64,000 nt of DNA, from assembly GCF_029024305.1 (NCBI RefSeq), contig NZ_CP118974.1, forward strand, positions 1,547,069 to 1,611,068, written 5' to 3'. The notes below the pieces were generated by a model that worked only from the letters and a program-made list of their open reading frames with translations, was not told where the DNA came from and did no database searches. The DNA comes from Mammaliicoccus vitulinus (GTDB taxonomy: Bacteria > Bacillota > Bacilli > Staphylococcales > Staphylococcaceae). A program made the position numbers and the translations under genes. This document shows positions 25,112 through 36,753 of this stretch, piece by piece. The first letter of the stretch is position 1; every line of letters begins with the position of its first letter.

Positions 25112-28100
25112 TTACAAATCAAAAATAGAAAGCTGTGCTTTATCAGGCATATTTGGAAGTGAACCAAGTTCATCCAAGTATTCGATGACTTTTTGTGAAA
25201 CACCTGCTTTTTTATTAAGATCTTCTTTAGCTAAGAAAGGTCCTTCTTCTCTCGTTTCTACGATACGTTTTGCAACGTTTTCACCTAGGCCAGGAACTGA
25301 AATAAACGGTGGTATCAACGTGTCACCTTCGATTTTGAATTCGAATGAGTCACTTTTTTCTACACTAACCGGTTGTATTTTAAAGCCACGATGAGCCATT
25401 TCATTAGCGATTTCTAAAACTGTTAATACATCTTTTTCTTTTTTAGCTAATTCATGGAATCTGCTGTAATACTCATTTTTAATAGTTGATTTAATGGATT
25501 CTTTATCTTTAGTCATTGTCTTTAAATCAAAGTCAGTTGCACGTACTGTAAAGTAACTTGCGTAATAATACAATGGATAATGAACTTTAAAATATGCAAT
25601 TCTTAAGGCCATTAATACATAAGCTGCAGCATGGGCTTTAGGGAACATATATTTAATTTTCTTACATGAGTCTAAGTACCAATCTGGCACATTATTTTCT
25701 TTCATTGCTTCTTCAAACTCATCTGTTAATCCTTTACCTTTACGTACCGCTTCCATAATTTTAAAGGCAAGTGAAGGTTCTAAGCCGTTATACATTAAAT
25801 AAACCATAATATCATCACGACAACCAATAACACTCGATAAATCACACGTACCTGTTTTAATTAATTCTTGTGCATTTCCTAACCAAACATCAGTACCGTG
25901 TGATAATCCAGAAATTTGAACCAGCTCTGAGAACGTCGTTGGTTTTGTATCTTCAAGCATTTGCCTTACAAAACCTGTACCAAATTCTGGCACGCCGAAT
26001 GTTCCAGTCTTACAAAGAATATCTTCTTCTGTAACACCTAAAGATTCTGGTGTACTAAATATTTTCATTGTTTCCTTATCATCTACTGGTATTGTCTTCG
26101 GATCAATTCCTGATAAGTCTTGCAACATTCTAATCATTGTAGGATCATCGTGTCCAAGTATATCTAGTTTCAGGATATTATCGTGAATCGAATGGAAATC
26201 AAAATGCGTTGTCTTCCATGCTGATTTTTGGTCGTCTGCAGGAAATTGTATCGGTGTAAAATCATAAATATCCATGTAATCAGGGACAACGATAATACCA
26301 CCCGGGTGTTGCCCAGTTGTTCTTTTAACGCCTGAACAACCTTTTACTAATCTATCAACTTCAGCTGCTCGTTTATGGATACCTTGATCACTTAAATAGC
26401 CTTTCACATAACCGAATGCTGTTTTTTCAGCGACTGTACCTATTGTACCTGCTCTAAAAACTTTATCTTCACCGAAAAGTTCTTTCGTATAGTTATGTGC
26501 TATCGGTTGATACTCTCCACTAAAGTTCAAGTCAATATCCGGGACTTTATCCCCTTTGAATCCTAAGAACGTTTCGAACGGAATATCTTGGCCTTCTTTA
26601 ATCATATCTACATGACATTTTTCACATTGCTTGTCTGGTAAATCAAATCCTGAACTTACTGAACCATCATCAAAGAAGTGACTTTCTTTACAAGATGGAC
26701 AAATATAATGTGGTGGTAATGGATTGACCTCCGTAATTTCCGTCATTGTTGCAACGAAACTCGATCCGACCGACCCACGTGAACCTACTAAGTATCCGTC
26801 ATTAAGAGATTTCTTAACCAGTCTTTGAGATATTAAATAAATAACTGCAAATCCGTTGCCGATAATACTTTCAAGTTCTTTTTCCAATCGATCAATAACG
26901 ATTTGAGGTAGTTCTTCACCGTATAATTTTCGAGCATTATCATAGCTCATTTCACGAATTTCTTCATTTGCACCTTCCATATTAGGCGTATAAAGTTCAT
27001 CTCTAATAGGTACAACTGTTTCTAAACGATCAGCAAGTTCATTTGTATTTTTCACAACGATTTCATATGCTTTTTCTTCACCTAAGAAGTGGAATTCATC
27101 TAACATTTCATCTGTTGTTCTAAAATGCGCTTTCGGTAACGTTTGTCTATTAAGTGGGTTACCTGGCTGTGCTGCTATTAATATTTTTCGAGATACAGCA
27201 TCATGCTCATTTAAATAATGGGCATTACCAGTTGCTATAACAGGAATATCAAGTTTTTCACCAACACTTAATATACGAGAATATATCTCTTCCATCGTTT
27301 CATTATCTTTAATCAGTTCTCTATCAACTAAATCTTGATATAAACTTTTCGGTTGAACTTCAATATAGTCATAATATTGAGCAACCTTCTCAACTTCATC
27401 TTGGTCTTTTTGCATAACAGTTGTAAATACTTCACCTTCGTCACACGCACTACCTACTAAAATACCTTCTCGATGTTTATTTAACAACGAACGCGGTATA
27501 CGTGGCGTACGATAAAAGTAATCTACTAAAGAAGCACTTACAATTTTAAATAGATTTTTTAAACCTACTTGATTTTGAACAATTAACGTAACATGAGAAG
27601 GTCTCGCACGTTTATATGCTTCATCGTTCGTTAAGCGTTCGTTAATTTGGTTATGATTATGAACACCTAATTCTTCTAACTGTTTTAACATTTTTATAAA
27701 GATATGCGCTGTTGTTTCAGCATCATATATCGCTCTATGATGTTGAGTAAGTTCGACTCCATATTTTTTAGCTAAAAAGTTCAATCCGTGCTTGCCGTAT
27801 TCAGTATTAACTGTACGTGATAATTCTAATGTATCTATTACAGCATTTGTAGTAGCACCAATTCCTATTCTTTCAAATCCTGTATCTATAAAGCCCATAT
27901 CAAATGACGCATTGTGCGCGATATATATCGCATCTCCAACCCATTCATGAAAATCAGTTAAGACTGTTTTAATATCTGGTTGACCTTGTAGCATTTCATC
28001 AGTGATTCCAGTTAAGTTCTTAATTGTTTCAGATAAACGTTCTCCTGGATCTGAGAAACGTTCAAACGTATCAATAACTTCTCCGTTTTTCACTTTTACA

Positions 28101-29434
28101 GCTGCTAATTCTATAATTTGATCATATTGACTTGAAAGACCCGTTGTTTCCACGTCAAACACGATATATGTAGCAGTCTTAAGCAGAATATCTTGAGGTT
28201 TATATGCTATTGGGACACCGTCATCCACTAACATACCTTCCATACCATAAATCATTTTAATATCGTTTTTCATAGCTGCGGCATGTGCGTCCGGGAAACC
28301 TTGTACACCATTATGGTCCGTTATTGCGATCGCTTTATGGCCCCACTTAGCAGCTTGTTCAACATACTTACTTATATGACTTATACCATCCATTTGGCTC
28401 ATTGAAGTATGTAAATGAAATTCTACTCGTTTGTCAGGCGCTTTATCTAGTTTCGGAGCTTTCTTAATTTCATGAATATCAGTCATCATCATGACTAAAT
28501 CGCGAATAAATTGATCTTGCTCAATTCGACCTTGTGCTCTAACCCACGTACCGACTTTTAAAGCTTTGAAATGTTCTAAGTCATCTTTACCTTTTCTAGT
28601 AAACATTTTAAGAATAAGAGAATCCGTATAATCTGTAATTTTAAGTGTAACAATATGTCTGCCACTCTTTAATTCTTTCATTTCGATATCAAAAATAACA
28701 CCTTCAAGTGCAACTTTGTATTCTTCTTCGATAATTTCTTCAATTTTACGGATGGAATCAACTTGAATGTCTTTCCCAATTTGGCATCGTGAAACTGCAT
28801 TTTCACTATCACCAGATTCAGCTTTTTCTTTCTTCATACGTTCCATTTTTTCTGATGCGATTCGTGCAGCTTCTTCATCTTCTTGTTGTATATGTGCTTC
28901 AAATGATTCGAGTTCTCTCTTCATTTGCTCTTCGTTATCCATCGTTTCAAAAATAACACGATTAATTTGAAATCCACATTTTTGTAATGCTTTAACTAAT
29001 GAGCCATTTACACGTTTATCAAAATAGTCGCGCTCAATATCATTATTAACTTGAACTTTCACGACATCTTCTGCAAAAATTATCGGTTTTTGTTTCAATT
29101 GATGTTTTACTTTATCACTTAGTTCTGTGCCATCAATACAATGAGGCATATATTTTAGTACATGCTCATCTATCTGTTCTTTATTCGTCACTTCAATTGT
29201 CCAATCAACTTCTGCAATACTTTGGAATGCAGACTTCAGTTGATTCGTAAAGACAAGATACATTTCGCTTGATAAGTATTGTGGTAATTTTATGTAGAAA
29301 TGCCACAATCTTTTTGATTGTGATACATCGATTCTTGATAATTCACCATGTTCAACAATACTGCTATCAAGTTCATTTGTAATGTTCATCTGTGTGAGAA
29401 GCGTTTGGAATTTCTCTTTCCCTGTCATTGACAC
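25112..29434 (-). CDS. polC: DNA polymerase III alpha subunit, PolC type
   Basis: The main replicative polymerase of Firmicutes, with built-in proofreading. The 1440-residue protein is collinear with S. aureus PolC (1438). It shows an OB-fold region (about 240-330), a split PHP domain (VEFHLHTSMSQMDG and later), the DEDD exonuclease beginning FDVETTGLS at about 425, a zinc-binding CPSCK...CEKC (about 913-945), and the catalytic core with GSRGSVGSSFVATMTEI and PDIDLNFSG (about 965). GTG 29434 is well spaced from AAGGTGG; an ATG two codons later is an alternative. It is a single gene after the proS terminator. Confidence 0.98.
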   Translation of the reverse strand: MSMTGKEKFQTLLTQMNITNELDSSIVEHGELSRIDVSQSKRLWHFYIKLPQYLSSEMYLVFTNQLKSAFQSIAEVDWTIEVTNKEQIDEHVLKYMPHCIDGTELSDKVKHQLKQKPIIFAEDVVKVQVNNDIERDYFDKRVNGSLVKALQKCGFQINRVIFETMDNEEQMKRELESFEAHIQQEDEEAARIASEKMERMKKEKAESGDSENAVSRCQIGKDIQVDSIRKIEEIIEEEYKVALEGVIFDIEMKELKSGRHIVTLKITDYTDSLILKMFTRKGKDDLEHFKALKVGTWVRAQGRIEQDQFIRDLVMMMTDIHEIKKAPKLDKAPDKRVEFHLHTSMSQMDGISHISKYVEQAAKWGHKAIAITDHNGVQGFPDAHAAAMKNDIKMIYGMEGMLVDDGVPIAYKPQDILLKTATYIVFDVETTGLSSQYDQIIELAAVKVKNGEVIDTFERFSDPGERLSETIKNLTGITDEMLQGQPDIKTVLTDFHEWVGDAIYIAHNASFDMGFIDTGFERIGIGATTNAVIDTLELSRTVNTEYGKHGLNFLAKKYGVELTQHHRAIYDAETTAHIFIKMLKQLEELGVHNHNQINERLTNDEAYKRARPSHVTLIVQNQVGLKNLFKIVSASLVDYFYRTPRIPRSLLNKHREGILVGSACDEGEVFTTVMQKDQDEVEKVAQYYDYIEVQPKSLYQDLVDRELIKDNETMEEIYSRILSVGEKLDIPVIATGNAHYLNEHDAVSRKILIAAQPGNPLNRQTLPKAHFRTTDEMLDEFHFLGEEKAYEIVVKNTNELADRLETVVPIRDELYTPNMEGANEEIREMSYDNARKLYGEELPQIVIDRLEKELESIIGNGFAVIYLISQRLVKKSLNDGYLVGSRGSVGSSFVATMTEITEVNPLPPHYICPSCKESHFFDDGSVSSGFDLPDKQCEKCHVDMIKEGQDIPFETFLGFKGDKVPDIDLNFSGEYQPIAHNYTKELFGEDKVFRAGTIGTVAEKTAFGYVKGYLSDQGIHKRAAEVDRLVKGCSGVKRTTGQHPGGIIVVPDYMDIYDFTPIQFPADDQKSAWKTTHFDFHSIHDNILKLDILGHDDPTMIRMLQDLSGIDPKTIPVDDKETMKIFSTPESLGVTEEDILCKTGTFGVPEFGTGFVRQMLEDTKPTTFSELVQISGLSHGTDVWLGNAQELIKTGTCDLSSVIGCRDDIMVYLMYNGLEPSLAFKIMEAVRKGKGLTDEFEEAMKENNVPDWYLDSCKKIKYMFPKAHAAAYVLMALRIAYFKVHYPLYYYASYFTVRATDFDLKTMTKDKESIKSTIKNEYYSRFHELAKKEKDVLTVLEIANEMAHRGFKIQPVSVEKSDSFEFKIEGDTLIPPFISVPGLGENVAKRIVETREEGPFLAKEDLNKKAGVSQKVIEYLDELGSLPNMPDKAQLSIFDL

Positions 29435-29461
29435 TTATACGACCACCTTCGTCAAAATGAA

Positions 29462-29490
29462 AAAGAGGCTAATCTTAAAATAGCCTCTTT
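29462..29490 (-). terminator. Intrinsic terminator of proS
   Basis: Perfect 10-bp stem AAAGAGGCTA (29462-29471) with 29481-29490, then UUUUUC on the minus strand. Lies about 40 bp after the proS stop. Confidence 0.85.
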
Positions 29491-29531
29491 AAATATCTTA
29501 TATTATATCAGATTCAGTTGTTTTTATCAGT

Positions 29532-31235
29532 CTATTTCACTGCATTATAAAACGATGCTAGTACATCATTTAATTCATCAATATGTACTTCTTGACTCTC
29601 TGAATTATCACGACGTTTAACTTCAACGATACCTTCACCAGCTTTTTTACCAACCATAACACGTACTGGTAAGCCGATTAAATCTGCATCATTAAATTTA
29701 ACACCCGCACTTTCTTTACGATCATCATATAATACATCATATTGATTTTTCAATTGCCCATAAAGTTGTTCAGCAAGTTCTTTTTGTTCATCTTTCTTAG
29801 GGTTAATCGCGATTAAATGCACTTCATAAGGTGAAATAGATTTTGGCCAAATAATACCTTTTTCATCGTGATGTTGTTCAATCACTGCTGATAATGTTCT
29901 TGAAATACCAACACCGTAACAACCCATAATGAGCGGCTTCGCTTTACCTTGTTCATCTAAGAATGTTGCATCCATACTTTCAGAGTATTTTGTTCCAAGT
30001 TTAAATACTTGTCCAACTTCAATACCTTCAGCAAATTTCGCTTTACCTAAATCATTAGGCAGTTCTTCACCTTCAAGAATAAACCTGAAATCACCGTAAG
30101 CTTCAATATTAAAATCTCTATCTACGTTAGCATTTAAATAGTGGAAGTCATTTTCATTTGCTCCGACAGCTAAATTGTTAATATCTTGAACAAAATTATC
30201 TGCATATATTTTTATTTGATTCACATTTACTGGCCCTAGACTACCTGGTTTTGCACCTAAAATGTTTTCAATTTCATTCTCACTCGCCATTTCGATATTT
30301 TCAGTTTTGAAATATGATTTCAACTTCACATCATTTACTTCATGATGTCCTCTAATTAATATCATGACATATTCATCTTCAACTTTAACAATCATAGATT
30401 TAATAATTTTATCTAAGCTAACATTTAAGAAATCAGCTAAAGCTTGAGCTGTTTTAATATTAGGTGTTTCAACTTTTTCTAATTCTTTTACAGGTGTATG
30501 ATCATGATTTGGCGTGTAAGCAACTTCTGCTTTTTCAATGTTTGCTGCAAAATCACTTGTTTCACTATAAACGATCGTATCTTCACCGATTTCTGCTAGC
30601 GCCATAAATTCATGCGTATGATCGCCACCGATAGCACCTGAATCAGCTAATACAGGTCTGAAGTTTAATCCAACTCTTGTGAAAATTTTATGGTATGCAT
30701 GATACATATCATTATAAGTATCATCTAATGAAGATTCATCTGCATGGAATGAATACGCATCTTTCATAATAAATTCACGACCACGTAATAGTCCAAATCT
30801 TGGGCGTTGCTCATCTCTAAATTTAGTTTGAATTTGGAATAATGTAATAGGTAAACGTTTGTAAGATTTTAATTCATCACGTACGAGAGAAGTAACGACT
30901 TCTTCATGCGTAGGTCCAAGACTAAATTCTCGCTTGTTACGATCTTTTAATCTCATCAATTCTGGACCATAAGCATCCCATCTGCCTGATTCTTTCCATA
31001 ATTCCGCTTGTTGTAATACAGGCATTAATACTTCTACACCATCGATGTTTTCCATTTCTTCACGAACGATTTGCTCAATTTTATTAAGTACACGCTTAGC
31101 TGTTGGTAAATAACTATAAATACCACGCGCATTTTGTTTAATCATACCTGACTTTAATAGAAGTTTATGACTAATCGCTTCCGCTTCTGCCGGAACTTCT
31201 CTTAATGTTGGTATAAATATTTTAGACTGTTTCAT
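29532..31235 (-). CDS. proS: Prolyl-tRNA synthetase (bacterial type, with editing domain)
   Basis: Charges tRNA-Pro. The 567-residue class II synthetase shows motif 2 around [27 protein letters not shown] (in part), an inserted YbaK-like editing domain between motifs 2 and 3 (about 230-390), motif 3 in [15 protein letters not shown], and the C-terminal anticodon-binding domain. It starts with ATG after AGGAGG and lies 17 bp after rseP, the last gene of uppS-cdsA-dxr-rseP-proS. There is no room for a T-box leader. Confidence 0.97.
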   Translation of the reverse strand: MKQSKIFIPTLREVPAEAEAISHKLLLKSGMIKQNARGIYSYLPTAKRVLNKIEQIVREEMENIDGVEVLMPVLQQAELWKESGRWDAYGPELMRLKDRNKREFSLGPTHEEVVTSLVRDELKSYKRLPITLFQIQTKFRDEQRPRFGLLRGREFIMKDAYSFHADESSLDDTYNDMYHAYHKIFTRVGLNFRPVLADSGAIGGDHTHEFMALAEIGEDTIVYSETSDFAANIEKAEVAYTPNHDHTPVKELEKVETPNIKTAQALADFLNVSLDKIIKSMIVKVEDEYVMILIRGHHEVNDVKLKSYFKTENIEMASENEIENILGAKPGSLGPVNVNQIKIYADNFVQDINNLAVGANENDFHYLNANVDRDFNIEAYGDFRFILEGEELPNDLGKAKFAEGIEVGQVFKLGTKYSESMDATFLDEQGKAKPLIMGCYGVGISRTLSAVIEQHHDEKGIIWPKSISPYEVHLIAINPKKDEQKELAEQLYGQLKNQYDVLYDDRKESAGVKFNDADLIGLPVRVMVGKKAGEGIVEVKRRDNSESQEVHIDELNDVLASFYNAVK

Positions 31236-31252
31236 TAGTTTCCTCCTATAAA

Positions 31253-32539
31253 TTACATGAAGTATCGCTGAATATCATTCCATGTAACCATAATCATTAC
31301 AAATATTAAAAATACTGCGCCGATTGAAAGCATAACCATTTCGGCTTTTTTATTAATTGGTTTTCTAAATATCATTTCATAAATTACAAATAATAGTCTA
31401 CCGCCATCTAATGCAGGAATTGGTAATAAATTCATAATACCTAAATTCACACTTAACAATGCAGTAAAGCCCATTAATGTTTCAAAACCTTGTTTAACGA
31501 CCGTATCGACATTACTATAGATACCAACTGGCCCATTTAACATATCAAATGAGAATGCACCCGTAAATATACTACCGATGAGTCCTAGCACAGCTTGGAA
31601 GATTAATTGACCTGCGACGATCGTTTTCTCTATGCCCGCTAATAAAGGCCCAAATACAGTATGTTCTGTCGGTTGTGCAACACCTATGATATATCTTGTT
31701 TCAAATTCACCTTTACTTACTTCTTGTCTATCTTTCTTAGCTGCTACTTTGAAAGTCTTCTCTTGACCATCACGGTCTACTTTAATTTCAACTGGTTCTG
31801 TTTTCTTTTCTTTAAAAATAGGTTGCAAATCAGTAAATTCATTTATCTGTTTACCATCAACTGATTTAATTTCATCACCTTTTTTAATACCAGCAGTTTG
31901 AGCAGGTGCACCATCTTCTAAATCTCCAAATACTGGTTCATCTGTAGGTACACCATTCCAGTATGCTAATCCTACAAAGATAACGAGTGCAAGTATAAAG
32001 TTAAACAAAGGACCTGCAAATAAAGTAAGGAATCTTTGATAAGGCTTTTTAGACATTAGTTGTCTATCTTTTGGTGCAATTTGAATTAAATCTCCACCTT
32101 GAACAAAATAAGCCTCTTTTGCTAATTTATAATGATGTCTTTCTTCATCACTTGCAGTAATACCTTCAATATAAATATCTTTTTCAAAATCACTATCTTT
32201 AATTTCTAAATGTTCAATTTGCTGGAATTTGTGTTGATCATCCATAATAACATGAGTGATTTCATTTTGATCATTCAATTTTATCGCAATATGCATACCA
32301 GGTGACAATGGATTTTGTTCTAAACCATCCCCAGCCATTCTGACATATCCACCAACCGGCAATAATCTTATCGTATATAATGTTTCATTTTTCTTATATG
32401 AATAAATTTTCGGCCCCATACCTATCGCAAATTCAGGACACATAATTCCTGCTCTTTTTGCAAAAAACATATGTCCGTATTCATGCACAGTAACTAACAG
32501 ACCGAATACAAATATAAATGCTAAAATTGTATAAATCAC
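31253..32539 (-). CDS. rseP: Site-2 intramembrane metalloprotease RseP
   Basis: Zinc protease that cuts membrane-spanning substrates such as anti-sigma factors, signal peptides and pheromone precursors. The 428-residue protein has H19-E-Y-G-H23 in the first membrane segment, GGYVRMAG after it, a periplasm-side PDZ domain (about 190-285), and the third zinc-ligand motif [11 protein letters not shown] (about 374-384). The start is GTG with GGGGTG upstream. It lies 2 bp after dxr. All metal ligands are present. Confidence 0.95.
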   Translation of the reverse strand: MIYTILAFIFVFGLLVTVHEYGHMFFAKRAGIMCPEFAIGMGPKIYSYKKNETLYTIRLLPVGGYVRMAGDGLEQNPLSPGMHIAIKLNDQNEITHVIMDDQHKFQQIEHLEIKDSDFEKDIYIEGITASDEERHHYKLAKEAYFVQGGDLIQIAPKDRQLMSKKPYQRFLTLFAGPLFNFILALVIFVGLAYWNGVPTDEPVFGDLEDGAPAQTAGIKKGDEIKSVDGKQINEFTDLQPIFKEKKTEPVEIKVDRDGQEKTFKVAAKKDRQEVSKGEFETRYIIGVAQPTEHTVFGPLLAGIEKTIVAGQLIFQAVLGLIGSIFTGAFSFDMLNGPVGIYSNVDTVVKQGFETLMGFTALLSVNLGIMNLLPIPALDGGRLLFVIYEMIFRKPINKKAEMVMLSIGAVFLIFVMIMVTWNDIQRYFM

Positions 32540-32541
32540 GC

Positions 32542-33672
32542 TTACACCCCGTAATCCTTAGATTTATAAGCTGCATCAACTTTTAGAATTGTATCTAAAT
32601 CTGGATGCTCTATAACTTCATGCTCTTTCATTGCTTCCTCAATCATATCTTCAATTGCTAAAAATGATATTTCATTATTTAGAAATTTGTGCACAGCTAC
32701 TTCATTAACAGCATTTAAAACAACAGGCATTGTACCTCCAATTTTAATTGCATCATAAGCAAACTGTATACATTTAAAGCGGCTAAAATCCATTTCTTCA
32801 AAATTCAATTGACCTATTTGAGCTAAATTTAATTTTTCAGCATCTCTTGTAGCTCTTTTTGGGTATGTAAATGCATACTGTATCGGTGTTCTCATATCCG
32901 GAGTACCTAACTGGGCAATTACACTCGTATCCTTAAATTCAACCATAGAATGAATAATACTTTCTTTATGTAATACTGTTTCAATTTGATTAATATCTAA
33001 ATTAAATAGCCATTTTGCTTCAATAACTTCTAAACCTTTATTCATCATCGTTGCAGAATCAATAGTTATTTTTTGACCCATTGACCAATTAGGGTGATTT
33101 AACGCATCTTCAAGTGTTACATTTTTCAAATCTTCTCGTGTTAAGTCTCTAAACGAGCCTCCACTTGCAGTGATGATCAGCTTATTGATATCTTGTTGAT
33201 GTTCTCCGTTTAAACATTGAAATATAGCAGAGTGTTCAGAATCTACCGGCAAAATTTTAACGTTTTTCTCTTTTGCTTTTGCCATGACAAGTTCACCAGC
33301 TGCTACTAAAGTTTCTTTATTCGCTAAACCAATATCTATACCTGCATCAATTGCAGACATTGTAGGTCGCAATCCAATACTGCCTAATATAGAATTCAAT
33401 AGTAAATCCGTCTTGTGATATGTCGCTACTGACAGCAAACCCATTTCTCCATGCACGAGTTCTACATCTAAATGTTTGAGCTTTTCCATATCTTCCTCAC
33501 GTTGTACGGATACAAGTTCTGGACGGAATTCTTCTATTATATTTTGAGCATATGCGATATTTTTGCCAACAGAAAATGCCACCAAATTAAACTGTGAAGC
33601 ATGTTCTCTAATTACATCTAAAGCTTGTTGTCCTACAGAACCACTTGCTCCCAAAATAGCTATATTTTTCAT
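32542..33672 (-). CDS. dxr: 1-deoxy-D-xylulose 5-phosphate reductoisomerase
   Basis: Second enzyme of the MEP isoprenoid pathway, making MEP from DXP with NADPH. The 376-residue protein starts [21 protein letters not shown] (NADPH site, in part), with [13 protein letters not shown] and the active-site loop [24 protein letters not shown] (in part). A GTG three codons upstream is part of the ribosome site, so ATG 33672 is chosen. Its presence is informative: S. aureus uses the mevalonate pathway and lacks dxr, while Macrococcus and the S. sciuri group are reported to keep MEP genes. This argues for a Mammaliicoccus-like lineage over typical Staphylococcus. Confidence 0.96.
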   Translation of the reverse strand: MKNIAILGASGSVGQQALDVIREHASQFNLVAFSVGKNIAYAQNIIEEFRPELVSVQREEDMEKLKHLDVELVHGEMGLLSVATYHKTDLLLNSILGSIGLRPTMSAIDAGIDIGLANKETLVAAGELVMAKAKEKNVKILPVDSEHSAIFQCLNGEHQQDINKLIITASGGSFRDLTREDLKNVTLEDALNHPNWSMGQKITIDSATMMNKGLEVIEAKWLFNLDINQIETVLHKESIIHSMVEFKDTSVIAQLGTPDMRTPIQYAFTYPKRATRDAEKLNLAQIGQLNFEEMDFSRFKCIQFAYDAIKIGGTMPVVLNAVNEVAVHKFLNNEISFLAIEDMIEEAMKEHEVIEHPDLDTILKVDAAYKSKDYGV

Positions 33673-33687
33673 AGATTGCACCCCAAT

Positions 33688-34470
33688 TTACAATTGAAAT
33701 AGGAATAGATTTAATAATGGTAATACAAAGATAAAACTATCAAATCTATCCAGTATACCACCGTGTCCTGGCATAATATTCCCCGAATCTTTCACACCAA
33801 AATGTCTTTTTAGTCCTGATTCTACAAGGTCACCTAATTGACCAAACATACTTAATAACATAGTTAAAGGAATTAATAACCATAATGATACATCCATATC
33901 AAAAGATTGTCCAAAAATAACTGCTACTATTAAGCTCGAGAAAATACCGCCAATGAAGCCTTCTATAGTCTTATTAGGACTGATAAGCGGCCATAATTTG
34001 TGCTTTCCAAATAATCTACCAAATATATATGCACCTGTATCAGTCAACCAAACTAATAACAGTGCAAACAAGATAAATTGTAAGCCATGTTCTCTCGTTT
34101 CGTAAAAGTACATAAATCCTATACCAATATATGTAACTGACATCACGCAAAAAGATGCATCCATAAAATTAAATCTGTTTTTAGACATAACTGTGTAACT
34201 TAGCATTAAGAAACTCATAATGATTAATAATTGTAATTGTATACGTATATCATAATTAATCAGTTCTTGAGGTAATAAAATAATGCATAGTGAAACAGTA
34301 GATAAAAAACCTGGTATAGAAATAATTGATAAATTATTCATATTTAAAATTTCTTTTAATGCAATTATACCAAGTAGATATGCTAATGCGATAACTGGTA
34401 GTCCACCATATATAACAATCGGAAGAAATACAGCCATTGCAACAATTGCAGATATTGTTCTCGTCTTCAT
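33688..34470 (-). CDS. cdsA: Phosphatidate cytidylyltransferase (CDP-diglyceride synthase)
   Basis: Activates phosphatidic acid to CDP-diacylglycerol for phospholipid synthesis. The 260-residue membrane protein has about seven membrane segments and the C-terminal family signature [13 protein letters not shown] followed by [19 protein letters not shown]. It starts 11 bp after uppS with ATG. Membrane enzyme in the conserved uppS-cdsA-dxr-rseP-proS operon. Confidence 0.96.
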   Translation of the reverse strand: MKTRTISAIVAMAVFLPIVIYGGLPVIALAYLLGIIALKEILNMNNLSIISIPGFLSTVSLCIILLPQELINYDIRIQLQLLIIMSFLMLSYTVMSKNRFNFMDASFCVMSVTYIGIGFMYFYETREHGLQFILFALLLVWLTDTGAYIFGRLFGKHKLWPLISPNKTIEGFIGGIFSSLIVAVIFGQSFDMDVSLWLLIPLTMLLSMFGQLGDLVESGLKRHFGVKDSGNIMPGHGGILDRFDSFIFVLPLLNLFLFQL

Positions 34471-34481
34471 TTTTATCTCCT

Positions 34482-35234
34482 TTATAGCCCACCAAATCTA
34501 CGTTGTCTCGACTGGTAAATTTTTAAACAGTCTATTAAAGATTGTTCATCAAAATCTGGCCACAATGTTTTAGTGAATATAAACTCACTATAAGATGATT
34601 GCCATATTAAAAAATTACTCAATCTTTCTTCACCTGATGTACGTATAAGCAATTCGGGATCTGGTATTTCAGAAGTAAATAAATGCTTTTTCAAATTATC
34701 TTCACATACTTCATCAATAGATAAATGCCCTTTTTCTACTTCATGATAAAGTTCTTTAACTGCATTAAGAATTTCGGCTCTTCCACCATAATTCAATGCA
34801 AATACAAGATTTAATCCAGTATTATCTTTAGTTTTTTCGATAGCTTCTCCAATAGCATTTTTAGTATGCTTCGGCAAAGCTTCCGTAAAACCAATAGTCG
34901 TAACTTTAACATTTTTTTCTATGAGTTCTGGCAAGAACGTTTTAAGGAAATCAACAGGTAATTTCATTAAATATTTCACTTCATCTTCTGGACGAGACCA
35001 GTTTTCCGTAGAAAATGCATATAAAGTCAAATATTTCACACCTAAATCATTTGCTTTACGTGTGATTTTTTTTACCGTTTGCATACCTTCATAATGTCCT
35101 TTAATGCGAGGCATTTTTCTATTCTTTGCCCATCTACCATTACCATCCATAATGATTGCTATATGTTCAGGGACTGTTAATTCAATGTCTTGATTATTTA
35201 TTTGTTGTTTTTGCTTTATAAACTTTTTTATCAT
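34482..35234 (-). CDS. uppS: Undecaprenyl diphosphate synthase (isoprenyl transferase)
   Basis: Makes the C55 lipid carrier for cell-wall polymers. The 250-residue protein has the catalytic block [13 protein letters not shown] (about 31-43), [13 protein letters not shown], and the C-terminal basic signature [20 protein letters not shown] (in part). The ATG at 35234 has GGAGG 5 nt upstream; the ATG at 35249 overlaps that site. First gene of the operon leading to proS. Confidence 0.96.
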   Translation of the reverse strand: MIKKFIKQKQQINNQDIELTVPEHIAIIMDGNGRWAKNRKMPRIKGHYEGMQTVKKITRKANDLGVKYLTLYAFSTENWSRPEDEVKYLMKLPVDFLKTFLPELIEKNVKVTTIGFTEALPKHTKNAIGEAIEKTKDNTGLNLVFALNYGGRAEILNAVKELYHEVEKGHLSIDEVCEDNLKKHLFTSEIPDPELLIRTSGEERLSNFLIWQSSYSEFIFTKTLWPDFDEQSLIDCLKIYQSRQRRFGGL

Positions 35235-35331
35235 AGCGTCCTCCATCAAACAAACGCGAATTTATATGTATAATTTATTAAACATATCGTAATACATTTT
35301 ATCACAAAAAGAAGGGTTCTGTGTACATAAA

Positions 35332-35362
35332 GAAAAAAACCATACCAAAGTCTGATTTGGTA
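35332..35362 (-). terminator. Intrinsic terminator of frr
   Basis: TACCAAA (35343-35349) pairs with TTTGGTA (35356-35362), followed on the minus strand by UGGUUUUUUU. It separates pyrH-frr from uppS. Confidence 0.75.
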
Positions 35363-35374
35363 CAGTTCTTATCT

Positions 35375-35929
35375 TTAAACTTCCAATATATCGTTTTCTT
35401 TTTGTACAGTTAAATCATCAATCTTTTTGATGAAATCATCCGTAATTTTTTGTACTTGCTCTGTTTGATTTCTCAAGTCATCTTCAGAAATATCGCCGTT
35501 CTTTTCTTGTTTCTTCAAATCTTCATTTGAATCACGACGAACGTTACGAATTGCCACTTTAGCATTTTCAGCTTCTTTTTTAGCTTCTTTTACTAATTCT
35601 TTTCTGCGCTCTTCTGTTAATGCAGGTACAGCAATTCTAATAACCGTACCATCACTAGTAGGATTAACGCCAAGATTTGCTGCATTGATCGCTTTAAGAA
35701 CATTTTCTACTGAAGATTTATCATATGGTTGTACGACAAGTAGTCGAGCTTCTGGTACTGAAATACCAGCTAACTGTTGAATAGGAGTTGGAACACCATA
35801 ATATTCAACATTGACTCTTTCTAAAAGATTCGCATTTGCATGTCCAGTTCTTATTGCAGCTAAATCTCTACTAAAACTTTCAATTGTTTTGTTCATTCTT
35901 GATTTTGTTTCATGAATAACATCTGCCAT
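35375..35929 (-). CDS. frr: Ribosome recycling factor
   Basis: Splits the post-termination ribosome together with EF-G. The 184-residue protein starts [19 protein letters not shown] and has the family blocks [24 protein letters not shown] and [10 protein letters not shown]. The ATG at 35929 has GAGGTG upstream; an ATG-like reading at 35944 would lie before the ribosome site. It follows pyrH by 17 bp. Confidence 0.97.
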   Translation of the reverse strand: MADVIHETKSRMNKTIESFSRDLAAIRTGHANANLLERVNVEYYGVPTPIQQLAGISVPEARLLVVQPYDKSSVENVLKAINAANLGVNPTSDGTVIRIAVPALTEERRKELVKEAKKEAENAKVAIRNVRRDSNEDLKKQEKNGDISEDDLRNQTEQVQKITDDFIKKIDDLTVQKENDILEV

Positions 35930-35946
35930 GGAATCACACCTCATGT

Positions 35947-36669
35947 TTATTTTGTAATAACTGTACCAATTTCTTCACCTTGTACAGCACGTTTAATATT
36001 GCCTTCTTCCATAATTGAGAATACAACAAGTGGGATATCATTGTCCATACAGAATGATGAAGCAGTTGAATCCATTACTTGTAATCCCTCTTGTAACATT
36101 TGAATATAAGTTAATCTTTCGTATTTTTCTGCATTAGGATCTAATTTAGGGTCAGCAGAGTAAACGCCATCTACGTTGTTTTTACCCATTAAGATAACAT
36201 CAGCTTCAACTTCAGCTGCTCTTAAAGCTGCAGTTGTATCTGTAGAGAAATATGGATTGCCAATTCCTGCTGCAAATATAACCACTCTCTTTTTCTCTAA
36301 GTGACGAATCGCACGTCTTCTAATATATGGTTCAGCTACTTGTTTCATTTCAATAGAAGTTAATACACGCGTATCACATTCTAATTGTTCTAAACTATCT
36401 TGTAATGCTAAAGCATTCATTACTGTGGCTAACATGCCCATATAATCTGCCGTTCCACGATCCATTCCTAAATCGCTTCCTGTTTTACCTCTCCATATGT
36501 TTCCGCCACCAACGATCACTGCAACTTCACAGTCCATTTGTGCTACTTCTGACACTTGTTGTGCAATACTTTTGATCACGACTGGATTGATACCAAAGCC
36601 TGAATCTCCAGCTAAAGCCTCACCACTTAGTTTTAGAACGACGCGTTTATATTTAGAATTTTTAGTCAT
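35947..36669 (-). CDS. pyrH: Uridylate kinase
   Basis: Phosphorylates UMP to UDP; an amino-acid-kinase fold enzyme. The 240-residue protein has [15 protein letters not shown] (phosphate loop), VGGGNIWRG and [18 protein letters not shown] (in part) near the end. ATG 36669 with GAGGGA upstream. It lies between a hairpin after tsf and frr, as in other Firmicutes. Confidence 0.97.
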   Translation of the reverse strand: MTKNSKYKRVVLKLSGEALAGDSGFGINPVVIKSIAQQVSEVAQMDCEVAVIVGGGNIWRGKTGSDLGMDRGTADYMGMLATVMNALALQDSLEQLECDTRVLTSIEMKQVAEPYIRRRAIRHLEKKRVVIFAAGIGNPYFSTDTTAALRAAEVEADVILMGKNNVDGVYSADPKLDPNAEKYERLTYIQMLQEGLQVMDSTASSFCMDNDIPLVVFSIMEEGNIKRAVQGEEIGTVITK

Positions 36670-36712
36670 CTTAATCCCTCTCTATGCTTATAATTAGGTC
36701 TTTATATATAAC

Positions 36713-36741
36713 GAAAGAAGACACTAGGCGTGTCTTCTTTC
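36713..36741 (-). terminator. Hairpin after tsf
   Basis: A perfect 12-bp stem GAAAGAAGACAC (36713-36724) with 36730-36741, just after the tsf stop. The U tract on the minus strand is poor, so termination may be partial. Confidence 0.65.
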
Positions 36742-36753
36742 TAAAAAGCAAAC

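Noticed and set aside
31236..31252. T-box or other riboswitch before proS
   Set aside because: Only 17 bp separate rseP and proS, so no leader can be present.
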